Of a DNA stretch of 64,000 nucleotides, positions 11,001 through 21,344 are shown in pieces. Made by a program: the position numbers and the translations under genes. The notes beneath the pieces were generated by a model, which was given only the letters and a program-made list of their open reading frames with translations, made no database searches and was not told the DNA's origin. The DNA comes from Argentina anserina (lineage: Eukaryota; Streptophyta; Magnoliopsida; Rosales; Rosaceae), in NCBI RefSeq assembly GCF_933775445.1, contig NC_065874.1, forward strand, positions 11,365,001 through 11,429,000. The letters run 5' to 3'. The first letter of the stretch is position 1, and every line of letters begins with the position of its first letter.

Positions 11001-14000
11001 TGCACTAAACACTTGGCAAGTTGTGGGTCTGAAACGAATAAGTGTCGCTGCATGCAACATCATTACATATTCCCATGCAAAAATCGGCAGATTAGTACCC
11101 ATAACCAAGTCCGAGCTCTGCTAGATTGTGCAGTGAATGAACATGAGGAATAATATGTTCAACGACGATTCCAGTAGATATGCAAAACGAAATCATCAAG
11201 GTCGTGAAGGTGAACTCTCCAACGGTATCCAATCAAATAGATTTGAGAGGATGAGAAGGGTGGTGAGCCCTTAGGATGATGATCATAGCTAAAAACTTTA
11301 GCAAATGCAGCGTTTAATGTGGAAAGCAAAGCGACGTGTGACCAATGCGGCAATGCTTTTAACCTATACTATAAACATACCGAAAAATGTCCGCATTCAG
11401 TTGGATGGGGTCTACTAATGTCACCTTAAATACTTTGTAAGAATGGAATGTTCTCGGTTGGAGCCTTAGCAAATAATGACTTCCTTGAAATCTAGCAAAA
11501 AAACAAACTTTGCAAAATGAACGATGGGCATCAGAGATTATCATGGAGGCATTAAAAAACACATGAGGCATCACAAGCTCCTGTGAATGAGGGGATGCTG
11601 CCACTGATGGCCTGAATGCCATGGAGCCGCCGAGAGGGGCAGGCTCGGTCTCACCGTGCTTGGCACGAATAGGCATGGCCTCACCATGTGGAGCACAGAT
11701 GAGGTGGTCGTCCAATCGCTTCGTGAACATGAAAAATACCGATGATTCAAAGAATCTTGAGTTACATAAAGCTACTGCTGTAGACAAGCAAAGCTATGTC
11801 TAAGCTTGAAAAAGCTACTGTCAATGAAATCTGATAAATTTATTCCTCTCCATTCTTAACACAAATATCAAGATGAAAATGTATCATTGGCATATATGGC
11901 CTTTTAAAACTTAGCAAGGCACGAAGATATAAAACACAATCTTCGCACGAGATCCGTAAAACAACTACCTGCGCCGTATGGCAGTGTGGGTGGTTACGCA
12001 ATTAGCAAGACACTCGATTTCACGGTGGGACATTCTCAAAATAAAATTAAGAGAGTCAACAACGCGGTGAACTTCTCTAGACAATACGCCGTAGGATATT
12101 ATAAGAGGGGGGATTGAAACAAATGGCAATCCCATCGAATGTATCACATGTCAATAGAACTACATTCTTCAACTTAAGAGTTGGAAAAACATGGTATTGG
12201 AGCAGTTGAATACCAAATAATTAGGGTGAAAAACCATCCAATTGGTGGGGTGGTCACCAATAATAATAAAATCGTTTGAGCTATGAAACGACTTGGAGAA
12301 AACCAGAAAATTAACTGGAAAACCATGTCAAAATAACTCAAAACCGGGTGAAATTTGGACTGGAAAACGTGGCAGTAAAAACTGCTGGAAATATGCCGGA
12401 AAAATGACGAGAAACGACGAAAAAATCATCGAAAACTCGCTGGAACCGGCGGCGCCGATTGCCGGAAAACCGGCCGGCGGCAGTCGGAGTTGGCCGGCAA
12501 GGAGGCCGGGGTTGCTATTCGACAGGGGACGCCGGCAGGAACCGGATGGTGGCGCTAGAAACGCCGGTAAATGGCCAGAATGCGGCCAAAACGGCGGAAA
12601 ACGTTCCGGAAACGCCGAAACAGTAACCGGGAAAACCAATATCAATTTTGACGTTCCAAAGTCCGTTTTCCAAATTTCAAGGTCCAATGTAGTGCTATTG
12701 GGTCCCATGTAACCCAAAAGTGGCCAATTTAAAAACCACGTGAGTTGCAAACGTTGATCATTCATGCTTAGTCAAGGCAAATAAAATTCTCACGAGATCA
12801 TCTTGTAAACAAGAAATACGAGAAATTTTATTGAATATGCCAATATTTAATACAACACAAACAAGCTTCTGATTCCAATAGACGACTTAAGCTAAAGTCG
12901 AGCAAGAAACATGGCAATGTCAACGTCATACTTGAAAAATAGTAAGCAGAAAACATAGTCAAAATAGATTGACTAATCAAAAATCCGTAGCAAAAAAATC
13001 TTGCATATCAGATCGGGCGGAGTTAGCCTGAGGCTAAAAAATGTGCTTACTTGAGAATGGAAGAATGTTACGTTTGCATCTCCAAAATTCCCTTAAGAAA
13101 TAGATACATGTGTCAAAAATGACATGAGTTTCTCAGATGTGGAGCATGCTTCAAGGTCAGCTCTGGTAAAACAACGTCATAGACAATTATTAAATCACTT
13201 TAAGTGTGTCCCATAGAATTCGTTATTTTTGGAATCTTTTGTCAGCAAATAGTGCTGCTTCAGAGTAATGAATTTCAACTCAAATAAATGAGTACGTAGA
13301 TCTTGAGATTATCGTTTATAGACATGAGTTTAAGAAAACTTAAACATTCAAAAAAACAGTCGCGATGACGACGCATCCATAAGAAACAAGGGTTGTATAG
13401 GTTTCGAATAATCGAACTATTCAAGTATGTAACCGGAATTAGAAGGGTTGTGATGTATATGGTCACAAAATAATCGATGCATATCGGCGATTCTCATGAT
13501 CGCACCCAAAACAGCGGTGTACTCAGACAACCACACGTAATCGATTTCTTCCCTTTAAATAATTACGTGACTCCCCCAGGACCGTCACACGAAAAACATC
13601 GACCAAGAGGGGAATCACATCCCTATTTGGTCTCATTGGCGTTATAAGAAAGGCCGGAATAAAGATAAGAAGAAGGCTAATAGCGCCCGATATAATATAT
13701 CTATACGTTCCAAAGCGGGAACGTTTATGAAAAATTTACCTTTGAAGATTTGTAGAAGACGGGAGTAGCTTCTCTTGAGCGAAGACTTTGCTTGTGAAGT
13801 TCGCGTTTTTTTTTTTGCGTGAATATGCGGGAGGAGCAATTTTGAATGCTTTGATGCGGGGACTTGCGGGGCAAAAAGATGTTTTTGCGGAGGAGACCCT
13901 GCGGGGCTTCAGGGGGGTCGCAGGCAGGAGGTTGCGGGGGCTGCAGCGGCGGCGAGCAGGAGCGGTGGGCAGGGCTGCGCCGACGGGAAGATGCCGGAGG

Positions 14001-14089
14001 CCGGAGGCTAAGGCGGCCGGCGGTGGAGAGAAAAAAAAAATTCTAGGGCTTTAAAAGTTCAAGATTTTAGGGCAAAGTGCGTGATAACG

Positions 14090-14276
14090 TGATGCATGAT
14101 GAAATAATTGTGTATTATTGAATGATATGGGGCATATATATATATAGGCATTACAAAACCACAATCTCGTAGGATTCGGAGTACTAATGTATTACGGAGA
14201 TGTTAATCTATCTCCTAACAGGAAACCTATTAGGCTAAGGCACACACAAAGGTAGAATAGTAATTCTCCCGGAACA
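14090..14276 (-). repeat. 5' LTR of the nested copia element (187 bp)
   Basis: Minus-strand start TGTTCCGGGAGAATTAC, end CATCATGCATCA. The following sequence (CGTTATCACGCACTTTGCCC) does not match the initiator-Met PBS; the primer is not recognised. Confidence 0.82.
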
Positions 14277-14402
14277 TATATATATATATTTAAAATTATT
14301 TTACAAAACGTATCTAAAACAATACATCTTAAAAAACACGTATCCCGTATCATGCCGTACCCGTATCTCATGTCCCGTGTACCCATACTCAGTGCATCAT
14401 AG

Positions 14403-14720
14403 GTTCTCGGTGTAGCTAGTTCTGGCCAAAACGATATATGGGTGATGAAGGAATATGGCGTGAAAGAGTCTTGGACTAAAATGATGGGATTCCCATACTT
14501 GTTGGGATCTAGGTATCGGATAAGCTTAGCAAAATTGATTTGGTTTTTGGGAAAAGATGAAGTCGTAGTAGAGATAGCCGGTGGGCAAATGGTTTCATAC
14601 AATGCAAAGACAAAATCAAAAACAGAGCTTGGCATTCCAGCACGGCCTCATTATTGGAGTCATGTCTATGTAGAGAGCCTTGTCTCACCCCGTGCTTACA
14701 TTGAGCTTGGCTACAAATAA
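14403..14720 (+). pseudogene. F-box/FBA gene, 3' part
   Basis: After the second GTTCTCGG copy the F-box-associated domain continues in frame: VASSGQNDIWVMKEYGVKES, then KLIWFLGKDEVVVEIAGGQM and a C-terminal VYVESLVSPRAYIELGYK before TAA. This is the expected C terminus of the gene begun at 6969. The reading phase across the target site is preserved, which supports the insertion boundaries. Confidence 0.85.
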
Positions 14721-15803
14721 TGTTTGGCCCTGGCCGCTAGAAGCCTCACTTGTGTTTTTTTTTTTTTAATGCCTCAAATTGTGTTTGAAGTTCAATTTTA
14801 CTGGGTACAATTATTAAACTCTTAAAACATTTCCTTGTAGTTTAAGCTTTGAGGATGTCTTGGTCTGATCTAGTTGAGGAATTTACCAGGCAATGATATA
14901 ATGGGGGAAGCAGCTCTTTGCTACTTGATCTGTTCTTCGTTCAATTTAATGAATTTCTCTTTGAATTTAACAAAAAAAAGAAGTTTGTTAAGGTTTTAAA
15001 GTTTGTTCAACTCTGGTCAAGGTATTGTGCATTTTTCAGGTTGTTATGCTCTCATTTACATATTCACAAAAAAAAAAGCCTCTGATTTACACAAGTAGGT
15101 AAATTCTCATTAAGCAAAACTACTCTGATAGATTCAACATAGTTCTCTGGTAACATCAATCTGAAGTCATGAGGGAAATACGAACTCAATTAATCAGCCA
15201 AGTCATGTGCAACTATTGTGTGTCCTTTTCAATTATTTAAGTTGATCTGCAGCTCCTAATTCCTAAAGAATAATAGCTATATATATACAAAGATATAGCT
15301 TATATATACAACCTTACCATTCTGGGGCTTGCAGAATGGGCTGCTTCTTCTAAGGCAGAAGCCATCCTCTGCATTTTTTGAGGTGAAGGTCAGAAGCCAT
15401 TACCATTTTCTGCATAAATCTGTCCTTGGATGGTGGCCAATGTAACAGTCTGTTAAGCATGAAATTGTCTGCTATTAGGGAAAGCTGATAGATGGACTAA
15501 ACATGGTTTGTTGAATTGTGTATCCTAAATTAAGATTGACATGGATGGAAGGCAGTATCAAATTTCACAATAGCCTCAAACTCCTGGATCCTCATGTCTT
15601 GATACTCTATCACCAGATGAATGACCAAGATACAGAAAAATTACAACTGCTTCTACCAACCATTGCCCCTTCTATAATCACATTATAATGTTTGGATAGA
15701 GGATTTGATGAATAAGAATGCAGCATCAAGCACATGCTTTCCATTCAAAACATATTTTCACAGTTAAATTGATGAAAATTTCCTCAATAATGGTTCTTCA
15801 CTT
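14721..15803. other. intergenic, no gene recognised
   Basis: 3' flank of the F-box pseudogene and 3' flank of the convergent minus-strand gene. A short direct repeat of CAGAAGCCAT lies near 15354 and 15391. Nothing else was supported. Confidence 0.5.
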
Positions 15804-17359
15804 CTATTGTGGCTCATCAGAACTTTCTTCCCCTTTGCTACTGTCCAGAGCAGTATCTGTAGGACTCTCAACCACTGAAGTCAGTGAGCCTGACTGGTTT
15901 TTACTCTGATTCTCAGTTTCTCCACTTTTAAACTCATCGTTAATGAAAATCTGGCCAGCATAAAGAACTAAACCGACAGCGTTGATGCTAAAAACAAATG
16001 TTGCAAGGTAGCATAACCCATTGATAATGGTCCTGCAATTAGAAGATCAGAACTGATCATTCTCTTGATGGAATAAAAATCACAGCACATCCGAAGCCAG
16101 TAGTACTAGAATTATGACCTACCTTATTGTGATTGTAATCTGACGAACCTGAAAGGAAGATAAACAAGTATGGCATTCAGAATCTAGAGTGAATATTCAA
16201 GTAAAACGACTAACACTCCCAGAAACAGGCTCGTACTTGGTACATTGGCTAGTCATAGTACGCAAATTAAGAAAAACTGCTAAAACCAACATCGGTTGTC
16301 AAAGGAACATACTGAAAAATTATCTGAAATTGTTTGGCGGTTGAGAGATGCCTCAATTGTAGTAGTGAACTTGTACAGAATAAGTGCAATGACTCCAGCA
16401 GATATTCCTCCCAACAGTGCCTGAACAGGTGAAGGTGTCTTTGATTCAATGGACCCTGAAGACATCACTTTCAAGCTTTCCAAAGCCTCCTCCTTCAACG
16501 ACTTCTTCGCTCCACTAGACCTAAATTTCTAGTCACCAAAATTACTCCATCAGTTCCACACAAAAAACTAGGCCTCAAAATCCAAATCTTACCAATAAAC
16601 ATTTACATATCAATATCATATACAGGGCATTCACTAAAATCATTCCAAAATCCACAATGAGCATAACTTGAAATGTTGAAAAGCATAAACTTTTAAACTA
16701 CATCTTAACAATGCATATAAGTGTGGCATTTTGATCAAAGCAGTAATACCAAATTCCTCATCATTCATCACAAACACAAATCCTTAACAGTTCAAAACAA
16801 AAAGGGTAACTCACATTTCATAAAGCTTCAAACTTTACACTAACACAATTATCCCGACACATAATGAAGATAAAGCTATGATCTTTACCAGCTCCTTTGC
16901 ACGCTTGGCACGACGTCGTAGCGACCTAAACAGAAAGACAGTGATAGCTCCAGTGAGAAGAACACTGGTAGCAGTTTGGATAAAAGAAGGGTCATCATCA
17001 GTAGCAAATATGGGAGAGTCAGAGTCCAAAATCTCAATGGGGTCCTCTTCGTCGGGAATGGTATAGGTTCCGGTGCCGGCAGGAGGTTCTGGAGCTTGGG
17101 CGAGCCATTGGTCGGGTGTGGGAGTGGAGTTGGCTGAGAGGGAGATGTGGTTGATGGATTTGTAGAGAGAATTGAGAGGTGGGGATGAGAGATTGGGAGG
17201 AGAGAGAAAGTGGAATTGGGGAGGAGAGAGAGAGAAAGTGGGATTGGGGAGGAGGAGGGGGAGGAGGTGTTGGGTGTGCAACATTTGAACCCTCAAGAGA
17301 GGGAGAGACAGGAGCTGCTTGGTTTGGTAGTTGGTTTTTGCTCTGTTCTTGGATAACAT
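15804..17359 (-). CDS. DUF3082-type plastid membrane protein
   Basis: Four exons join in frame: 17359-16889, 16528-16313, 16148-16123 and 16032-15804, all with GT-AG introns, giving 313 residues. The N terminus is rich in Leu, Ser and Pro and low in acidic residues, as in a chloroplast transit peptide; a second ATG 25 codons in (MLHTQHLL) is an alternative start. Three hydrophobic segments follow: SVLLTGAITVFLF (exon 1), VQALLGGISAGVIALILY (exon 2) and GLCYLATFVFSINAVGLVLY (exon 4). The exon 2-4 core matches my memory of the plant and cyanobacterial DUF3082 family, function unknown. The C-terminal tail is polar and Ser/Glu-rich. The 26-nt third exon is unusually short, but phases agree on both sides. 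Confidence 0.82.
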
Positions 17360-17993
17360 GTTTTTTTTTTTTTGCTCATGTTGGATTTCTGGGTAGCTTT
17401 GGATATTTGAAAATATCTGCTAATGCAGCTTTATATTAATTTTTTTTGTTACATAATTCTATTTTTAATTTTCATCCCTTCAAGAGGAAGTTTGTTTCAT
17501 TCTAAAAAAACAAGAAGTTTATTTCAGTGATTACTTGCGGGCCAGCTCGAGAAGCATAATGGAGTGGTTCGACTGGTCAATCCAGCAGTCTAAAATAAGT
17601 AAATCTCATAGGAAAATGTGAAGTTTAATTTCAACATCATTCCGCAACAGAAAATATTTGTAGAAGTTCCTAGTTCATTATTAATTCCTTTTAAAATAAA
17701 GAAGTGAAATTCACATTGTAAAAGCTTATAATAAACTGTCAAGAGATAAGAATATGTGCATACACATAAAATGTACACAACTCAGGAAAAAATACGCATG
17801 CAAATTGGAACGTACACAACTCTCATATAAGATCCATTCATGCCACATTTTGAATGGACAAGAAAAGTTGAGCTTGTATTTGAATTGGGGGATTGAATCA
17901 TAATGTTACAATATACTCAGACTATGAATTATAATGTGATTATTCAAGTCAATAATTCACAAAAATTTCAATGACATGCAATGTTCAGCACTC
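17360..17993. other. intergenic, no gene recognised
   Basis: 5' flank of the DUF3082-type gene and 3' flank of the next minus-strand gene. A T-run at 17362-17373 precedes the start. Nothing else was supported. Confidence 0.5.
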
Positions 17994-19261
17994 CTAGCGC
18001 ACATTAGATGCCACAGATCTAGCCCAAAACTTGATTTGTGCCTTCATGTCTTCAGCAGACCTACCTGCACCCAAGTTTGGAGGAGGAGGGGCACAGCTTT
18101 GCACTAGCCACGCTTCCGAAAGATAAGGCCGACGTACCATATCCGGGTTTACATCCTCATTGCGCTTCTTTTCTTGCAAACCGGGAAGTATGCTAACCAC
18201 ACTTGGGGCTATGTCTTTCTTGTCAAATGTGAACCCCAAGTCCTTGAATCCTTGCACTTCTTCAATTTCGAGTTCGCTGAGGCTCTTTCTCGAAAGTAAG
18301 TTGCGTCTTAATTCCTTGCTAACATCATTTTCTCCTTCTGTGATTCTAACTGGAGGTCGATATCTCGGAATACTAGAACATTGTGTCATCCCCTGCAAGA
18401 TTACAAATGTAACAATGTAAGTACTAAGAACAATCTGTGAACGGCACCAAAATAGTTGGATGGTATATATGGCATGTTCTGTTGTCATTACTCGTGGAGT
18501 TTACTTGAATTATTCCTGTAGTCAATTACTTACTAGACAAGACATCATTTCCAGAATGGTTTGTTTAGAGGTTTCTTGATCCTAGTTAGGGTATTTCGTC
18601 CAAATTCATATTCTCATAACTATTTTGTTTCAAAGAGGATTGAATAATGTCTATAACTCTTGTTGGTACTCCACTAACATTGTCCTAAACTCATAACATG
18701 CCTTAAAACTCCAAACTAAAAGGTGATTAGTACCTTATGTCTCTGCGGAATGCTCTCTTGGTTTTTCTCCTCCCTCCCAAAACAGGGTGGCAATGATGGT
18801 GTCCTTAGCAAACTGCGCTGCACCGGTTGCCCATATGATTTGCTTCTTCTGCTGTCACTCTTCTCTCCATCTTGATCGTCCTCTCTCCTGCTCACACAAG
18901 GTGGTGATTTGGTCGGAGTCTGCAGAATTTTCTGATGTGATGTCTGCCGAGTCAATTTGCTCGAACACTTCTTTGGAGTATTGTGATTCACTGCTTCCTC
19001 AACTTTCTCTTCTCTCCCCACATTAAGTGGCAGAGACGGTGTTCGAACCAATGAATTCTTGGCCTCTGAGTTCTTCACCAGCATTTCTTGACCAAAGCTT
19101 GATGGGGAAGGGCAACAAGGATCAGAATAACACCTCAACATCCTTTGCTTCCTGATGAGCAAGTTGTCAAAGAACCAACACTCTTCCAAAAGATCATTGG
19201 CTTCTACTTTTTGGTTCTTACTTGAGGATGCCTCAAAAGGGCCATCATCTACATGCTCCAT
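17994..19261 (-). CDS. DUF1685 family protein
   Basis: Two exons, 19261-18734 and 18392-17994, join in phase 0 with a GT-AG intron to give 308 residues. The first half is Ser/Pro/Lys-rich and probably disordered. It repeats a short motif: LVRTPSLPLNVGREEK and LLRTPSLPPCFGREEK, 15-17 residues each, plus a weaker third. Exon 2 carries the conserved DUF1685 block: KSLSELEIEEVQGFKDLGF, PSVVSILPGL, RPYLSEAWLVQ and a C-terminal DMKAQIKFWARSVASNVR. The family is plant-specific and without known biochemical function. The gene looks intact. Both this gene and the DUF3082 gene lie on the minus strand about 0.6 kb apart, with no sign of joint control. Confidence 0.88.
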
Positions 19262-19738
19262 GGCTCCACAAAACTAACTAATCTACACCTCTAAGTTTCC
19301 AACAAGTAAATGGAAGAACCAAATACATATATGGTTTGTTGTTTAGCTATATATATTTGGGGGTGCAAGAATATTAAAACTAAAAGTCTAAAACTATGGA
19401 CAAACCAGCTGGGGTGACTAGGGAAGCCATGTGGTATGGTTTTGGAATCAAAGCATATTATAATGTGGAAATGACAATTAATATGGAGAAGATGTTCCAT
19501 GATGTGCTAAGAGATAAGAATTTTAGAATTTAAAGTGTAACAACTAAGAAGTTGGGGGATGCATATTCATGACAGGGCCAAGCCAGCTAACTTCCCATGT
19601 GCTGGGGCTTTTGTTTATAGATAGATACACTGAAGGGATCATCTGCAGTGTTGTTTTCTCTCCCCAATTATATCATTTATATGACAGCCAAAATTTTAGA
19701 TTTTTGTTTATCGGAAAATCGGCCTCTCTCTTTCTTTT
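19262..19738. other. 5' flank of the DUF1685 gene
   Basis: Promoter-proximal sequence; no element with clear boundaries was seen. Confidence 0.45.
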
Positions 19739-19746
19739 GTTTTAGG

Positions 19747-20350
19747 CATAGGCAGACCTAGAAATTCAACATTAGGTGGACTTGAACTTTGTAACAAAAA
19801 AATTCGCGACGGTGCTGGAGGACTTTATTAATCAGGGTGGGATATAAGAGTTAATCTCTTAAATACAATAAAAGACAAGAGTTAACTCTACAATTCGGTA
19901 AATCTTCAATATTCTACTATAGCATATTACACGCTATGCTATATACATATAAGTAAACCAATGAATACGTTAACGTAGATATTATTTTATTTTAAGTCCC
20001 TATCTCTAATGTTTAAAATTGAAATATAATAAATTACATTAGAATTTAGTCTCCAAATTGAAGAAACTCAATAAGACAAACTACAAGAGAGAAAGAGAGT
20101 GAGATTGAGGCAGAGAGAAAGAGCGACGAGTTCGTTAATTCGCCATTGTTTCATCATGATCGACCAGTGAGATTGAGAGCTCTTTTTTGTCAATTATGTA
20201 AAATCATAAATACATTTTTTTATTACTAATGTATATATAAACTAGAACTCTAGAAGCCCTACTATATATATAAAATATATAGTAGAAGATTTTTTTTCCA
20301 AAATGTGGGTGGACTTAGTCCACCTTACCATACACCTAGGTCGGCCCCTG
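19747..20350. mobile_element. non-autonomous hAT-type element C (604 bp)
   Basis: Flanked by a perfect 8-bp duplication GTTTTAGG (19739-19746 and 20351-20358). Inverted ends CATAGGCAGACCTAG and (reverse complement of the right end) CAGGGGCCGACCTAG differ at three positions. The core is AT-rich with no coding capacity. Confidence 0.85.
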
Positions 20351-20358
20351 GTTTTAGG

Positions 20359-21344
20359 TACAAGTTTGTGTTTTTTTTTTTTGCTAATATATACAAGGGC
20401 AGTGTCTCAAAAGAGTATATCACCGACTTTTTCAAATTAACTAGGAACTACTTGGAATAGGTGTTGCTTTGCCTGGAGAAATTACTAGCAGGGGGCTACT
20501 AGCTTAGATTTGAGATTTTGAGTGTGACCAGGAAGTGTGAAAGAAATGAATCGATTCTTTGATGATTATGATGATGATGCTAGAATCTAAGCATTTTTGT
20601 GAAGGGCTCACAGACAGAATAAGCTTTGTTGGTTATCTCCTATTCTCTCATGACACAACAAAGAAAAAGAATCAAGCTTGTAATGACCTCTAGAAAGTCG
20701 CTCGTTTGACGCCATTTGGATCAATCATTTGAAAGATGATCAACCAACTACTTAAGATCGTCTGCCATTTGTTTCAGTGAAGTAAGCTCGATCCAATACT
20801 AACCTGGAAGAACATGATAGTGCAGATAAGTCGGTCCAGGAGTGGACGTAGAATTTGTAGTTATGATAATACACAACATTTCTGTTATAGAATTAATGTA
20901 TCTATATGGGGTATTCAATCAATATGCAAAAAATTAAATTTTTGAATATAAGTGAAATGCACGTAGCTTGTTTGGAAGAGTTCATGTCCGACCCTTGTGG
21001 TGCTTACGATGTGTGCGCGAGCCATGGTGTTCCTTAATCTAAAATCCTCAGTTAGTTAAGAAAAATATTTAGGTACTGTCTAGTATCTATCTACCATAGA
21101 TACCAACACACTCAAGAGAAAGATCATAAACTAGTTTTAACAATGTGATGATCTATGTCATTGATGGGGATTCCCTTGTTCTTGAGGCAGGACATCAGAT
21201 GAGTAAAAACAAATAGTTAAATCCTCCCAATATCTTGAGGTTGTATGTAACTACGTATTAATTCATTAATTTGATAAACGAGGTAGTTAACAAAAAGAAT
21301 AATATTCAAAACAGATGAGCAAAACCAAATTACAAACCCCCAAC
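20359..21344. other. intergenic, no gene recognised
   Basis: AT-rich sequence between element C and the LINE. Nothing could be assigned. Confidence 0.45.

Larger units (their letters stand above)
8328..14276 (-). mobile_element. decayed Ty1/copia element nested in hAT element B
   Basis: Two direct copies of a short LTR (8328-8531 and 14090-14276) bound the element, flanked by TATAT on both sides (8323-8327 and 14277-14281). The minus strand is the sense strand: a polypurine tract ACAAGGGGGAG (8532-8542) adjoins the LTR at 8531. The ~5.5 kb interior has no long open frame, but translated minus-strand fragments still resemble copia pol. The LTRs differ by many substitutions and a duplicated ~18-bp block, so the insertion is old. 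Confidence 0.82.
7825..14402. mobile_element. hAT-type element B, itself split by a copia element
   Basis: Flanked by a perfect 8-bp duplication GTTCTCGG (7817-7824 and 14403-14410). The ends are short inverted repeats: CTATGATACAC at the left and the complement of CTATGATGCAC at the right. Both sub-terminal zones are rich in CCGTATC/GATACGG motifs. Removing the later copia element (8328-14276 plus one 5-bp TSD) leaves about 0.6 kb without a transposase, so it is non-autonomous. Removing the whole insertion brings the two halves of the F-box pseudogene into one reading phase across the target site. Confidence 0.85.

Noticed and set aside
12293..12765. Overlapping open frames of 139 and 145 codons on both strands
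   Set aside because: They lie in the GC-biased interior of the decayed copia element, overlap antisense and show no conserved motif; they reflect composition.
15336..15420. Possible hairpin around GCAGAATGGGCTGCTTC, considered as a microRNA precursor
   Set aside because: Pairing is short and broken by bulges, and a nearby direct repeat explains the similarity; no known microRNA recognised.
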